A DNA stretch of 64,000 nucleotides from Funiculus sociatus GB2-C1 (GCF_039962115.1 NZ_JAMPKJ010000004.1:1-64000); one strand, 5' to 3'; numbered from the stretch's first letter, positions 17,289 to 27,244 are shown. Notes: generated by a model not told the origin, from the letters alone. A program made the numbers and translations.

Positions 17289-17504
17289 ATGTTCGATATT
17301 GGTACTGATGTTGTGAATCAAAAAACTGGGCATATTGGCAAAGTGATTGGTTACGGGCATGAAATGGTTAACGGAGTTTATTCGCCAACACTGAAAGTGC
17401 TTTTATCGGAAGCTTTAAACCCAGGGAAAAAGGGTTTTATAGAAGAGGACTTGCATTCAGCATGGACTCAATGGCAGGAAGCTAACAATCTTTCCATTAA
17501 GTGA
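17289..17504 (+). CDS. Small conserved-looking hypothetical protein
   Basis: 71 residues starting MFDIGTDVVNQKTGHIGKVIGYG. The N-terminal half looks like a small SH3-like or KOW-like beta barrel (VVN..TGHIGKVIGYG...TLKVLL), followed by an acidic helix ending WTQWQEANNLSIK. A purine-rich AAGGAAGG lies 7 bases before the ATG. Function unknown. Confidence 0.55.
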   Translation: MFDIGTDVVNQKTGHIGKVIGYGHEMVNGVYSPTLKVLLSEALNPGKKGFIEEDLHSAWTQWQEANNLSIK

Positions 17505-17688
17505 GTATTTGGCACAAACGTAAGAGGCGTTTGACAAGCTATGTATATGTACAATTTAATTTTCTGTATTGATCCATGATGAACCCGGGCCACGCTCAAC
17601 GCCTGTAGATTCTGTCTGCTCGTCGGAGAACGTTTCCTGATTCGTATCTTGCGGTCGGATAGAATCGAGTGTAGCCCTGTGTCTTCGT

Positions 17689-19359
17689 GTGGTTGTGACC
17701 CAGTCTGTACAGAGTGCGATTCACTGCATAAATCCAGATTGTCCGCGTCCTTATCCCCAGGTTTGGGGAAACAAATTTTGCAACAGTTGCGGCGCACCGT
17801 TACAACTGTTGCATCGTTATGTTCCCATCCAGCCTCTCGGAGTTGGGGGATTCGCCGCGATTTACACAATCTGGGATTTGCACCTGTCAAGAGAACGAGT
17901 GCTGAAGGTTTTGCTGGAATCTTTACCGAAGGCGCTGGAACTGTTTGAGCAAGAAGCGGCAGTCTTAGCAAGTCTAAATCATCCGGGCGTTCCCAGAGTG
18001 GAGCCAGATAGCTATTTTGTGGTGGACTTAGGCAAGCGCCAGCTACCTTGTCTGGTGATGGAAAAAATCAACGGTCAAACCTTGCAGGATATTCTGGATC
18101 GGTATCCCCAAGGGTGTCCAGAATCGCTGGTACGCAATTGGCTCAACCAAGCTTTAGAGATTTTAGAGGAATTGCATCGCCGCAATATTATTCACCGCGA
18201 TATCAAGCCTTCTAACTTGATGCTGCGTCAAGAAACTGGGCAGCTGGTGGCGATTGATTTTGGGGGTGCGAAACAAATTGGCACAGTGCAGCTGGGTTCT
18301 GTTGCTAGTTCGACGCGGTTGATTTCTCCCGGTTACAGTCCGCCAGAACAGATTATGGGGAGTGGGGTGGGGCCTGCGGCAGATTTTTACGCACTGGGTA
18401 AGACGATGATTCACTTACTGAGTGGGCAATATCCGCCGGATTTGGAAGATACAGCGAGTGGTGAGTTGAGGTGGCGACATTGCGCCCCGATTAGCCCTGA
18501 TTTGGCTGACTTGCTGGATGACATGGTAAAAGACGATGTGCGCCAGCGACCAGCAAGTGCGGCCCAGATTCAGCAGCGTTTGACTGGGGTTTCTTCAATG
18601 AAGACGATACCCAGTAACGTACCGCAGTCTTTTTCCGGGGCGATCGCTTCCTTTGCCCGCACAAGTCTGAAGCTGGTGGCGATAGCGATCGCATCTATCC
18701 TGACAGCTGTAGGTCAAATTACTCTTTTCGTTGTTCGCGCGATCGCCAAAACCTTACAAGCTTGTTTAGATACGCTTTGGGAAATGATTGTCGGCGGTAT
18801 TGGCGCTGGTGTGTTTGCCGCAACTGGCTTTTTCTTGGCTTATGTATTGCCGTTGGGTGCGAATTTCGCTGCTATTCTCGCCCAATTACCCCCGATTTTT
18901 CCCTATATTCCCCCCCACGTAGGGCAAGCGGTTCTGCTGTTTGCTGCTGCTGGCTGGGGGACAGCTTGGGGTCTTACCGAAGCGGGAGGCTTTGGACAGC
19001 GCAAGCGGCGTTTAGTGGCTGGGCTGATGGGCGTTTTCGGCTACGGCTTAGGGTGGCTGATTTGCCATGTGATGCCTTATGGATCGGTGCTGCGCTTAGT
19101 AACGTTGATTGGATTTGCAGTCGGCCCCTTAACCCTTGGCTTAGGTTTGCCTAGCCATCAACTGGTTCACGCTGTTATTGCCGCAGCTGGCACAGCTGGA
19201 GTCTTGACTGCTTTACAAGCTTATACCTTCATCCCTACCGCATCCGCTCCTTTAGTCACCCTTGGCTTTTTTGGGATTTTGGGTGTCACTACTGCCTTCT
19301 GGTTGGGCGTGAGTTACTACATCGTTGTACCTTTTCTGCGTTGGTTGGGCTGGCGATGA
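17689..19359 (+). CDS. Membrane-anchored Ser/Thr protein kinase with zinc ribbon
   Basis: 556 residues from a GTG start. A four-Cys ribbon (CINPDCP...FCNSCGAP, residues 12-40) opens the protein. A Hanks-type kinase domain (about 45-295) follows: glycine loop LGVGGFAAIY, ATP-site Lys in RVLKVLL, catalytic HRDIKPSN, and metal-binding DFGGAK. After it come several membrane helices (about 345-550) instead of an extracellular sensor. All catalytic residues seem present. The zinc ribbon plus kinase layout is frequent in cyanobacteria (SpkB/Pkn type); the substrate is unknown. Confidence 0.85.
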   Translation: MVVTQSVQSAIHCINPDCPRPYPQVWGNKFCNSCGAPLQLLHRYVPIQPLGVGGFAAIYTIWDLHLSRERVLKVLLESLPKALELFEQEAAVLASLNHPGVPRVEPDSYFVVDLGKRQLPCLVMEKINGQTLQDILDRYPQGCPESLVRNWLNQALEILEELHRRNIIHRDIKPSNLMLRQETGQLVAIDFGGAKQIGTVQLGSVASSTRLISPGYSPPEQIMGSGVGPAADFYALGKTMIHLLSGQYPPDLEDTASGELRWRHCAPISPDLADLLDDMVKDDVRQRPASAAQIQQRLTGVSSMKTIPSNVPQSFSGAIASFARTSLKLVAIAIASILTAVGQITLFVVRAIAKTLQACLDTLWEMIVGGIGAGVFAATGFFLAYVLPLGANFAAILAQLPPIFPYIPPHVGQAVLLFAAAGWGTAWGLTEAGGFGQRKRRLVAGLMGVFGYGLGWLICHVMPYGSVLRLVTLIGFAVGPLTLGLGLPSHQLVHAVIAAAGTAGVLTALQAYTFIPTASAPLVTLGFFGILGVTTAFWLGVSYYIVVPFLRWLGWR

Positions 19360-19445
19360 TGCGGTGCTATGTCTGCGTAAATTTCCGGAACACGCGATCG
19401 CATTGGGGGATCTGTACTTAAGTACACAAATTTTATTGTCAACTT

Positions 19446-20111
19446 ATGATAAATAAACTTTCCCTAATAGCGCTATTGGCTCTCAGCTTAGCTGCTTGTA
19501 CCTCTACACCGCAGTCTAACCAATCCGCGATCGCAAATTCTCCAACTGCTGAGTTACCAGATGTGCAGTGTCAAGGAGAAGTACCGCAACCTGTCAAAGC
19601 ATCTCTTGGGGAATTTCGTCTTGCACAAGAAGCTGATTTTATTCCCGCAATACGCCAGTTTCAAGCTAGTGGAAATTCAAAACAAAAATTTACTTGCAGC
19701 ATTTTCTCGGCTGATTTTAATCAAGATGGTTTAAAAGACTACGCCATGTTGTTAGTGAGTGAAGAACTCGGTGATTTCCGGTTTCAAATGTCGCTGAATC
19801 AAGGTGATGGGAAATTTCAGCGAGATTTCGTCAAAGATTACAAGCGCATCACCAAACCAGAAGCAGGTGTAATTTATACCTCAATGGATTTCAAACCAGC
19901 AGGGGAAAAAGGTTTAGCAGCCCGTGATTATAGCCCTTTGAAACCAGGTTCTCCAGAACAAAAAACCTATATAGAGAAACCAGCGATTGAACTGTGGAAA
20001 GGAAGCCAAACAGATGCACCACCCAAACAGTTAGATATAAGTTCTCTAGGTTACTGTTCTGAGGCACTTTACTTCGTAGATGGCAAAAAAACTTTTGTAG
20101 TCTGCGACTAA
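19446..20111 (+). CDS. Lipoprotein of unknown function
   Basis: 221 residues. The signal peptide ends in a lipobox (SLAAC, Cys 18), so the mature protein should be lipid-anchored in a membrane facing the periplasm. A Ser/Thr/Asn linker leads to a globular part containing DFNQDGLKDYAMLLV, an FG-GAP/VCBS-like loop that often binds calcium. C-terminal Cys residues may form a disulfide. Family not recognised. Confidence 0.65.
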   Translation: MINKLSLIALLALSLAACTSTPQSNQSAIANSPTAELPDVQCQGEVPQPVKASLGEFRLAQEADFIPAIRQFQASGNSKQKFTCSIFSADFNQDGLKDYAMLLVSEELGDFRFQMSLNQGDGKFQRDFVKDYKRITKPEAGVIYTSMDFKPAGEKGLAARDYSPLKPGSPEQKTYIEKPAIELWKGSQTDAPPKQLDISSLGYCSEALYFVDGKKTFVVCD

Positions 20112-20264
20112 AAAGATATAAAAAAAATATCAATCTGCGTAGGTTTAACCCTTGGAACCTCACACAACAGAAAAGTTGGGTGAGGTTGCTCAAACCAACC
20201 TACAAATTATAATATTTATCTCCACCTACGTATCATAGAGTTAGTAGTCCAGGGGAGATCCGTC

Positions 20265-20942
20265 ATGTTAGAGTACAAATCACCAAAATATTTTCCTTCC
20301 TCCGAAGAACTACTCGACTCTGACGAGACACCCGTGGATAATGAACTGCAAGATTTAATTCCCGGTTTGCTGAAAGCCATATTAGCTATGGCTTGGCCAG
20401 ATCGCATGGATTGGTTCTTTGGCGTTGACATGGGGATTTACTACGATCCCGATCAGCCTGCAATTGTACCAGATGGATTTCTCAGCTTAGGAGTTGAGCG
20501 AATTTTTGATGAAGGATTGCGCTTAAGTTATGCAATTTGGGAAGAAGAGCGCGTCCCGATTATGATACTAGAAGTTGTCTCTCAGACTTATCGCGGCGAA
20601 TATACCAAGAAAAAGCAAGAATACGCAGATTTGGGTGTTTTATACTACGTAATTTACAATCCTCAACGTCGCCGCAAGCCGCACCTAGAAGTTCATCGTT
20701 TAGTTGATGGCGAATACGTTTTGCAACCGGGTAATCCTGTTTGGCTACCTGAAGTTGGTTTAAGTATTGGTGCAGAACGCGGAACTTATCTAGGAATAAC
20801 GCGGGAGTGGTTGTACTGGTACGATGAGCTTGGGCAAAGATTCCTAACACCAGAAGAACGCGCCCAAGTTGCAGAACAACGCGCCCAACGTCTTGCAGAA
20901 CAACTTCGTGCTATGGGCGTAGATCCCGATTCTGTAGTTTAA
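20265..20942 (+). CDS. Uma2-family (DUF820) putative endonuclease
   Basis: 225 residues. The PD-(D/E)XK core of Uma2 proteins is visible: MGIYYDPDQPAIVPDGFLSL (Asp), PIMILEVVSQTYRGEYTKKKQEYADLGVLYYVIYNP (Glu, Lys). The C-terminal tail has the usual repeated AEQRAQRLAEQLRAMG helix. These genes are found in dozens of copies in cyanobacteria and their role is not established; some are linked to mobile DNA. Monocistronic. Confidence 0.85.
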   Translation: MLEYKSPKYFPSSEELLDSDETPVDNELQDLIPGLLKAILAMAWPDRMDWFFGVDMGIYYDPDQPAIVPDGFLSLGVERIFDEGLRLSYAIWEEERVPIMILEVVSQTYRGEYTKKKQEYADLGVLYYVIYNPQRRRKPHLEVHRLVDGEYVLQPGNPVWLPEVGLSIGAERGTYLGITREWLYWYDELGQRFLTPEERAQVAEQRAQRLAEQLRAMGVDPDSVV

Positions 20943-21481
20943 ATTAAGCTATGGGAGATTCTGGTAATTTGAACTAAGCTGCAATTTGCGCGATCGCGCC
21001 AGCCTATAGTAAACATATAGCGATCGCACGAGCTATGCAAGCGGCATCTTCACCTTTTTTACCCTTATTGCAATATTGGTTTTTCGTCTGCGTTTAGCCG
21101 ATATAATCACTTCACCTTAATATTCTAGTTACTTGAGATGAGGATGTTTTCCTAACCTGTTGCTGTGCCATAGGAAAGCCTGATTGTTAGCAATAAATAT
21201 ATAATGCGATTAAAATCATCACAACTAAGTTGGCATAAAATCAGGGTTATTACAGTTAAAATAAAGTTAAAAATAACTTGGTTTTTCGTTTGATTTATCT
21301 GCACTGCTTAAGTAAGCGTAAATAAACTGAATATCTAGAAAGAAACCAAGTTTCCTTAAAAACCGGGTTGGTGTAAAAAACCCTCATGGTTACAGCTAAT
21401 TTTATGGGATGTTGCATGTAACATCCCGGAAAAATTGGAAAAGGGATGAACTATGCCTGTAGTGCGAGTTAACATAACTTT
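20943..21481. other. Intergenic region upstream of the amidohydrolase
   Basis: 540 bases without a credible gene. It holds two HIP1 sites (near 20992 and 21021), and a hairpin GGGATGTT-GCATGT-AACATCCC at 21406-21427, about 55 bases before the next start. That hairpin may be regulatory or a small repeat. Confidence 0.45.
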
Positions 21482-22657
21482 ATGCTAAACCGTATCAAAG
21501 AGATAACCGAAAAACTAGCGCCTCGCCTCATCGAAATCCGGCGACACATTCACTCGCACCCGGAACTAAGCGGACAGGAATACCAAACTGCTGCCTACGT
21601 TGCTGGCGTATTGTCATCCTGCGGGCTGCACGTGCAAGAATCAATCGGTAGAACTGGCGTAATTGGCGAATTAAAAGGACAAAATATCGATGATCGCCTG
21701 CTGGCAGTTCGCACTGATATGGATGCCTTGCCAATTGTAGAACGCACTGGTTTAGATTATGCCTCGCGCCTGCCGGGAATTATGCACGCCTGCGGTCACG
21801 ATGTCCATACTACAGTAGGCTTAGGTACGGCGATGGTGTTATCCCAACTGGGAGAAGTTTTTCCTGGGAATCTGCGTTTCTTGTTTCAGCCAGCCGAGGA
21901 AATTGCCCAAGGTGCGGCGTGGATGGTTGCAGATGGCGCGATGGATAAGGTGAGCGCTATTATGAGCCTACACGTCTTTCCATCTATTCCAGCCGGCTCG
22001 ATCGGGATTCGCTACGGTGCTTTGACGGCAGCAGCCGATGACCTGGAAATTATTATTACCGGAGAGTCGGGACACGGGGCGCGTCCCCATGAGGCAATTG
22101 ATGCAATTTGGATTGCGGCGCAGGTAATCACAACTTTGCAACAAGCAATTAGTCGCACGCAAAACCCGTTGCGCCCGGTGGTGCTGACGGTCGGTAAAAT
22201 TGAGGGCGGACGTGCGCCGAATGTGATTGCAGATTATGTGCGATTAGTGGGAACAGTGCGATCGCTTCATCCAGAAACTCACGCCAATTTACCTCAATGG
22301 ATAGAGGAAATTGTCGCCAATATCTGCAAAACCTACGGTGCTGGCTATCAAGTTAATTATCATCGGGGAGTACCTTCGGTGCAAAACGACTCAACCCTGA
22401 CGCAGTTGGTGGAGTCGGCGGCGAAAGAAGCTTGGGGATGCGATCGCGTCCAAATTTTACTCGAACCCTCCCTCGGCGCTGAAGACTTTTCTATGTATCT
22501 GCAACACGTTCCTGGTACCATGTTCCGTCTCGGAGTTGGATACGCAGACAAGAAAAACTACCCACTGCACCATCCCCAGTTTGAGGTAAATGAATCTGCA
22601 ATCGTGACTGGTGTTGTCACCCTAGCTTATGCTATCTGCCAATACTGGCAAAACTAG
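21482..22657 (+). CDS. M20-family amidohydrolase (N-acyl amino acid hydrolase type)
   Basis: 391 residues. Metal ligands of the M20D group are visible: HACGHDVHTT, FLFQPAEEIAQGA, LHVFPSIPAG and, near the C-terminus, GAEDFSMYL. The dimerisation domain lies in the middle (about 185-295). Enzymes of this group remove acyl groups from amino acids or conjugates such as hippurate or auxin conjugates; the substrate here cannot be told. The length is typical of the family. Confidence 0.88.
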   Translation: MLNRIKEITEKLAPRLIEIRRHIHSHPELSGQEYQTAAYVAGVLSSCGLHVQESIGRTGVIGELKGQNIDDRLLAVRTDMDALPIVERTGLDYASRLPGIMHACGHDVHTTVGLGTAMVLSQLGEVFPGNLRFLFQPAEEIAQGAAWMVADGAMDKVSAIMSLHVFPSIPAGSIGIRYGALTAAADDLEIIITGESGHGARPHEAIDAIWIAAQVITTLQQAISRTQNPLRPVVLTVGKIEGGRAPNVIADYVRLVGTVRSLHPETHANLPQWIEEIVANICKTYGAGYQVNYHRGVPSVQNDSTLTQLVESAAKEAWGCDRVQILLEPSLGAEDFSMYLQHVPGTMFRLGVGYADKKNYPLHHPQFEVNESAIVTGVVTLAYAICQYWQN

Positions 22658-22719
22658 AAAATATATCTTTTCTCAGTTGGATGGAATATATCGCGGTTCT
22701 AAGATCCGGTCTACGTTGA

Positions 22720-22746
22720 TAGGGACATCGCATTGCCATGTCCCTA
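22720..22746. repeat. Dispersed TAGGGACAT palindrome
   Basis: TAGGGACAT and ATGTCCCTA form a perfect 9-bp stem around a 9-base loop. The same family, with GGCATTGCC inside, recurs at 35294-35322, so this is a dispersed repeat rather than a single terminator. Confidence 0.6.
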
Positions 22747-22946
22747 CAGATGTATCGCACTCAACCCTTGAATTGCTATACTCTTGAGTGCATAGCACAG
22801 GTGATACGGGGCTGGGCGTTCTCATAAGTAGAAAAAATATTTTCATTTGTTATTGCTACCAAAACATCTTAATTTTCTAACTCCAGAAGGATTAGCATCT
22901 GGGAATATTTAACTATTGTGTAATTAACTTAAAAATAAAAACTATC

Positions 22947-23201
22947 ATGGCATCACCCACACCACTTAAAGGTTTAGAGCTAGTTGATTGTGCTAGAGCA
23001 AATGCAAAGCAGGGAGCTGAAACTGCTGCCGAACTATGTGGATATGGCGGCAATCTACGCACCTTTAAGCAAGAACTAAAACAAGCTTGTGAGGATATGG
23101 GTGTCACTTTTAATGAGTTAAGCGACTTAATTACCGATCAAGATGCGTTAATCAATATGGAAGGAGAAATAGTTGCTCCTGATACTCCAACACAACTTTA
23201 A
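22947..23201 (+). CDS. Small hypothetical protein
   Basis: 84 residues (MASPTPLKGLELVDCARANAK). Two Cys early (C15, C31) and a third in KQACEDMG. Mostly helical; the C-terminal ITDQDALINMEGEIVAPD is acidic. No family recognised. A terminator follows 12 bases after the stop, which supports a real transcript. Confidence 0.5.
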   Translation: MASPTPLKGLELVDCARANAKQGAETAAELCGYGGNLRTFKQELKQACEDMGVTFNELSDLITDQDALINMEGEIVAPDTPTQL

Positions 23202-23213
23202 AAAGCAAAAAGT

Positions 23214-23251
23214 AAAAAGGCAAAAATAATTGTTCACGTTTTGCCTTTTTT
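23214..23251 (+). terminator. Rho-independent terminator, possibly bidirectional
   Basis: AAAAAGGCAAAA pairs with TTTTGCCTTTTT, then T. The A-rich left flank means it could also act on the minus strand, though the next minus gene (mgtE) ends 165 bases away. Confidence 0.7.
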
Positions 23252-23416
23252 CATTTGTATGTAGGACAGGATTTTCTAACCTGTCGCAGGCGAGATCCGA
23301 ACGAAAAAATATTTCATAACTCCTGCAAGGACTGCTATATGATCCTTGGTGCGCGATCGCTTTCCCCCTCCGACTTAAAATAAACTTTTTGGTAGGCTAC
23401 ATTCTGACTCGTATAC

Positions 23417-24808
23417 TTAAAATCGCAAAATTAGCCGTGCCAAATTAAAGTAAATTAGTACGCCTAAGACATCAACAGCAGTAGTGATAAACGGCGCTGA
23501 CATCAAAGCCGGGTCTAAACCAACGCGACGAAAGACGAACGGCAGACCGGAACCAGCAACAGACGCTAAAATAGAGATAGCTACTAAGCTGATCCCCACA
23601 GCGATCGCCACTGCCAAATTCCCTTGCAGCAGCCAGTAAGCCCATACCGTTGCTAAAGACCCTAACATCACTCCCAGCATTGCGCCTGCGATCGCTTCTC
23701 GCCCAATCACCTGTAGCGGCCCCATAGAGCGAATCTCGTCTGTATTCATTCCCCTAATCACCACAGTTGAAGACTGCGCCCCCACATTGCCTCCAGTACC
23801 AGTCAGCAACGGAATAAACGCCGCCAGCGCCACCACTTTTTGCAGAAGGTCTTCTTCTGACTTGATAATTGTACCCGTGACAGTATTCGTCACCAGTAAC
23901 ACAAACAGCCAGACAACGCGCTTGCGAGCCACTGTCAATAAATCCGTCTGGAAATAATTGTCGCCCCCCGACTGTACACCACCCAGCTTGTAGATATCCT
24001 CCGTCGTTTCCTGCTCCAAAATATCAATTACGTCATCAACAGTGACAATACCCACCAAACGCTGTTCCTTGTCTACCACAGGCACCGCCAGAAAGTCATA
24101 GCGCCCAATCAACCGCGCCACTTCTTCCTGGTCAGTATCTGTATGAACGAAAATCACATCGCGGGTCATAATTTCCCCAACCGTTTGAGTTGGCTGGGTA
24201 GTCACCAAATCGCGCAATGATAAAATTCCCGTCAGCCGTCGCGCCGCATCCGTGACATAAAGGTAATAAATCGTTTCAGTGACATTCGCTAAATTGCGAA
24301 TCCTATCCAGCGTTTGCGCGACGGTAAAACTTTCTTTCAAAGAAATATATTCTGGTGTCATCAACCGCCCAGCAGTTCCAGCCGTATACCCCAAAAGCTG
24401 GGCTGTGGCTTGGCGTTCGGTGGGGCTAAGTTGTTCCAACAGACGACGCACAACTGTAGCTGGCAATTCGTCAAATAGCCGCGCCCGGTCATCCGGCGAC
24501 ATCCTATCGACAATATCGAGAACATCCTGCCGCTTTAATTCATCGATTAGCGTCTGCTGGATGCTGGAGTCGAGATATTCATAAACTTCGATAGCCTCAT
24601 CTTTGGAAAGTAGCCGGAAAGCTATAGCTTGCATCGCTTCCGGCAACCCTTCAATGGCTTCAGCAATGTCCGCAGGCTGCACCGGGACGAGTATTGCTTT
24701 TGCGGCTTGAAGGTCGCCAGCTTCAAGTAGCGCTTGAAGCTGCATTCGGACGAGCTGTCGGAGTTCACTACGTGAGATCGTCTGGAGGGGAATATTGCTG
24801 TCAGTCAA
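23417..24808 (-). CDS. mgtE: Magnesium transporter MgtE
   Basis: 463 residues. The order is that of MgtE: an N-terminal MgtE_N helical domain (about 20-135, with SPDDRARLFDELP), two CBS domains (about 140-265, ITRDVIFVHTDTDQEE and VVDKEQRLVGIVTVDDVIDILE), a plug helix, and five membrane helices with GTGGNVGAQSSTVVIRG and TTAVDVLGVLIYFN. The CBS pair senses intracellular magnesium and closes the channel. Length normal. Confidence 0.93.
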   Translation of the reverse strand: MTDSNIPLQTISRSELRQLVRMQLQALLEAGDLQAAKAILVPVQPADIAEAIEGLPEAMQAIAFRLLSKDEAIEVYEYLDSSIQQTLIDELKRQDVLDIVDRMSPDDRARLFDELPATVVRRLLEQLSPTERQATAQLLGYTAGTAGRLMTPEYISLKESFTVAQTLDRIRNLANVTETIYYLYVTDAARRLTGILSLRDLVTTQPTQTVGEIMTRDVIFVHTDTDQEEVARLIGRYDFLAVPVVDKEQRLVGIVTVDDVIDILEQETTEDIYKLGGVQSGGDNYFQTDLLTVARKRVVWLFVLLVTNTVTGTIIKSEEDLLQKVVALAAFIPLLTGTGGNVGAQSSTVVIRGMNTDEIRSMGPLQVIGREAIAGAMLGVMLGSLATVWAYWLLQGNLAVAIAVGISLVAISILASVAGSGLPFVFRRVGLDPALMSAPFITTAVDVLGVLIYFNLARLILRF

Positions 24809-25006
24809 GATAGACCCTCTTTCTACAGTCCTAAGTTGGTTGCTGCATTTAGTCTATGACGTTAGGCAACAAGAGGTTATGTGAGTTTCTGTGTCTCCCA
24901 TAGCAATATGGGAATAAAGCAGACGTTGCATGACCAAGGAAAATTTTACCAGTAAGCCTGCTGAGCGATCGCACAAAAATTTTTGAGCGGTCAGCAAGTA
25001 GCTGCT

Positions 25007-25492
25007 TTATTTGCCCCACCGGGACAGAATGGTGCCTAGCTGAATGCTGATTATGCCCAGGATAGCACTACCTGCCCAGTAAAAAGCAGCAACTGAAAGA
25101 TTGCCAAGGGCGAAGTTGTTACTGTGGGCATTCCGTAACAGTAAGAAAGTGTCTAACTCATAAGTTGAGAAGGTAGTGTACGAACCTAAAAATCCCACTG
25201 CTACCAATAAGCGGACTTCTGGCGGAATGCTGGGTATCTCTATAGCCAGAGTGAAGAAGAAACCCATCGCCAAACAGCCCGTGAGGTTGATAAACATAGT
25301 GGCATAGGGAAAACCTCCTCCCATAGTCCCAGCCAACCAAAGACTCAAGTAATAACGGCTCAATGCACCCGCGATCGCTCCCAAACTAACTGCCATTGGA
25401 TTGCGAACAGTTGGCTGTTGCAGTACCTCTAGCACCCAGTTAGGTGCTACAGTCAACTGTTGCATTTGATTAATTAAATTTTTCAAACCCAT
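25007..25492 (-). CDS. crcB: Fluoride exporter CrcB/FluC
   Basis: 161 residues, four membrane helices. [31 protein letters not shown] (the conserved N and G of the pore), and [16 protein letters not shown] (the phenylalanine box and central sodium site) identify the fluoride channel. An N-terminal extension of about 35 residues precedes the core. I looked for a fluoride riboswitch upstream and found none that fits. Confidence 0.9.
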   Translation of the reverse strand: MGLKNLINQMQQLTVAPNWVLEVLQQPTVRNPMAVSLGAIAGALSRYYLSLWLAGTMGGGFPYATMFINLTGCLAMGFFFTLAIEIPSIPPEVRLLVAVGFLGSYTTFSTYELDTFLLLRNAHSNNFALGNLSVAAFYWAGSAILGIISIQLGTILSRWGK

Positions 25493-26189
25493 CTATAAAA
25501 TTGCCTATTTTTAAGAGAACTTAGAAGTGTTTTAATGGTTCATTTTGGTGCTATCACCCCGAAATTAACCGATATAATACCTGTTCCCAAGGCTGATTCC
25601 CTCGTTTTCCATAACAATTCCTGTAACCTCATATCTCTGGTGCGACTCGAACAATTTCTTCTAGAACTAAGCCACTAGCGGTAATAAATTGATAATAAAA
25701 TTAAACGAGCGGCAGAGTAGCTAATGATGACTACTAAAACTACTTTCAACAGCACTGCACCTAACCGACGGGCAATTTGACCGACAAAAAAGCCCATCCA
25801 GAAAATCCAAATTGCACTTTATAACACTACGCAACTCCTAAACCAATTTGTTGTAGATATTGGTTGGCTAGGAGTCAGGAGTCGCTAATTAGCTACATAG
25901 CCATACTTTCCCACAGCAAACCAGGGAAGTATGGGTCATCAGCTTTCTAGTCAAAAAACTCAATGACCAGAAGGCGGTTTTGGCGAACCCCATCGCCTTA
26001 GAAAAAAAATTGTTAAGTCTAAAGATAGCATCCTTTCCGGTCAGCTTGGTTAACCCGTACCTTCGTTGTCGCCTTTTCCTAACAAAGCCTCTGCGATTAC
26101 ACCGATAGACTGAAGCCAAACATACTACAACAATGTTATTGCTTAGATAGAGATTGATCTGAGCAAGTGCCTTCAAAGGAGGCAAGCGG
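25493..26189. other. Intergenic region between crcB and the htpX remnant
   Basis: About 700 bases with little support for genes. A 40-codon membrane-type frame (25675-25797) is listed separately. CCATACTT and AAGTATGG near 25902-25935 form an inverted repeat. A minus-strand frame at 25889-26185 has no recognisable content. Confidence 0.4.
25675..25797 (-). CDS. Possible tiny membrane protein
   Basis: 40 residues: MGFFVGQIARRLGAVLLKVV then a hydrophobic helix and SAARLILLSIYYR. It looks like a small single-helix membrane protein, but no ribosome binding site is clear and it may be a leftover piece of a larger gene. Confidence 0.3.
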   Translation of the reverse strand: MGFFVGQIARRLGAVLLKVVLVVIISYSAARLILLSIYYR

Positions 26190-26569
26190 ATGAATCAAAT
26201 CCAGACCGTTGCCTTATTGACTCTCTTAAGCACCCTCTTAATTACGGTCAGCTACTGGCTAATTGGTGGCTGGACGTGCATTGATGGGGGTTGGTTTAGT
26301 TGGTGTGACCACTCTGGGAGGTTGGTATGACTCAAACCAGATTCCCTTAGCAGCTTATAATGCCCAACCAATTACTGCTAGTCAAGCGCCTAGTCTGTAC
26401 AGAATGGTAAGCGCCGTTTAAACCCCTCTTAATTGTCAATGCCTTTTCTGGCGAGTTCTTGGGTAATTTGTTTTCCACCCACCCTTCGACAGATGCAAGA
26501 ATTCAAGCGTTGCTTAAGCTGGAGCAAGAAATGCCCTTTGTTAGGTGTTTGATGCTAAAGGGAGGATAA
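26190..26569 (+). pseudogene. htpX: Decayed htpX (membrane M48 zinc protease)
   Basis: A good site (AAGGAGG) and ATG 26190 start MNQIQTVALLTLLSTLLITV, the HtpX N-terminus. After WLIGGW the frame shifts, and the next frame gives ALMGVGLVGVTTLGGWYDSN...AAYNAQPITASQAPSLYRMV, ending at TAA near 26420. A third piece reads NAFSGEFLGNLFSTHPSTDARIQALLKLEQEM, the HtpX C-terminus, to a stop at 26567-26569. The catalytic HExxH middle, about 190 residues in the family, is gone. So at least one frameshift and one large internal deletion have inactivated it. The intact ends make the identity firm. Confidence 0.85.
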
Positions 26570-26572
26570 AGA

Positions 26573-27049
26573 ATGAAGCACGATATTCGTTCTTATTCTC
26601 AACCAAAAGTTAAAAGTATCAAAGGAGAAATATCCATGAATACCGAAACACCAAATACTACAGAAACCGCCATCGTATCAATTAGTCAAGAAACGGAAGA
26701 CCTCGTAAATGAGAATATGCCTCATGAATCCGATGAGGTCAAGAATGAAACAAAGGCACTAATTGATGCGATTAAAAAACGGGCGCAGGTAGAAACCAAA
26801 AATGCTACTGAGTTCACCCGCGATACTTATCTAACTGCGGTGCGTCAAGCACGGGAGAAAATTGAACACGATAAGCTGTTTGATCCAGACAGAATTGCTT
26901 ACTCGTTTAAACTCATCCAGATGGATACAGAAAAGAACTGGGAATCTATTGTTAAGGAAGTGTCAACGTTGGGCGATCGCTTAGCCGAAGCCGCCAAAGC
27001 AGCTTGGGATGTGCTGACTGCTCCTCGCACACCTTCTGACAAATTATAA
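26573..27049 (+). CDS. Hypothetical helical protein
   Basis: 158 residues from ATG 26573, or 137 from ATG 26636; both have a plausible site (GGAGG, AAAGGAG). The first is only 4 bases after the htpX remnant stop, so the GGAGG may belong to old htpX coding DNA and the second start may be the native one. The protein is acidic and helical (VETKNATEFTRDTYLTAVRQAREKIE...LGDRLAEAAKAAWDVL). Function unknown. A terminator follows. Confidence 0.55.
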   Translation: MKHDIRSYSQPKVKSIKGEISMNTETPNTTETAIVSISQETEDLVNENMPHESDEVKNETKALIDAIKKRAQVETKNATEFTRDTYLTAVRQAREKIEHDKLFDPDRIAYSFKLIQMDTEKNWESIVKEVSTLGDRLAEAAKAAWDVLTAPRTPSDKL

Positions 27050-27050
27050 A

Positions 27051-27122
27051 AAATCTAGGCGCATTACGTGCGCCCAGATTTTATGCTGAAAAACCAGTTT
27101 TCTCTCTAGAAAACTGGTTTTT
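27051..27122 (+). terminator. Two tandem hairpins after the 26573 gene
   Basis: The first pairs AAATCTAGGCGCA with TGCGCCCAGATTT (27051-27081, one mismatch). The second is stronger: AAAACCAGTTTTCT with AGAAAACTGGTTTT, then T (27089-27122). Confidence 0.75.
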
Positions 27123-27244
27123 GATGTGCGGATTTTTCTTACCCGCCAATATGCTTTTGAGCTAAAATTTATAACTTACGTGCGATCGCATCTACGGAGT
27201 ATGTGAAAATTGAGGTGAATAATTTGGCGTACCTTTAAAGCCCG

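Noticed and set aside
25493-25640. Fluoride riboswitch upstream of crcB
   Set aside because: The minus strand has GGGGTGATAGCACC, a faint likeness to the 5' part, but the later conserved CUGAUG segment and pseudoknot partner are missing.
25889-26185. Minus-strand 98-codon frame
   Set aside because: Composition is not protein-like and it overlaps an inverted repeat and the htpX promoter.
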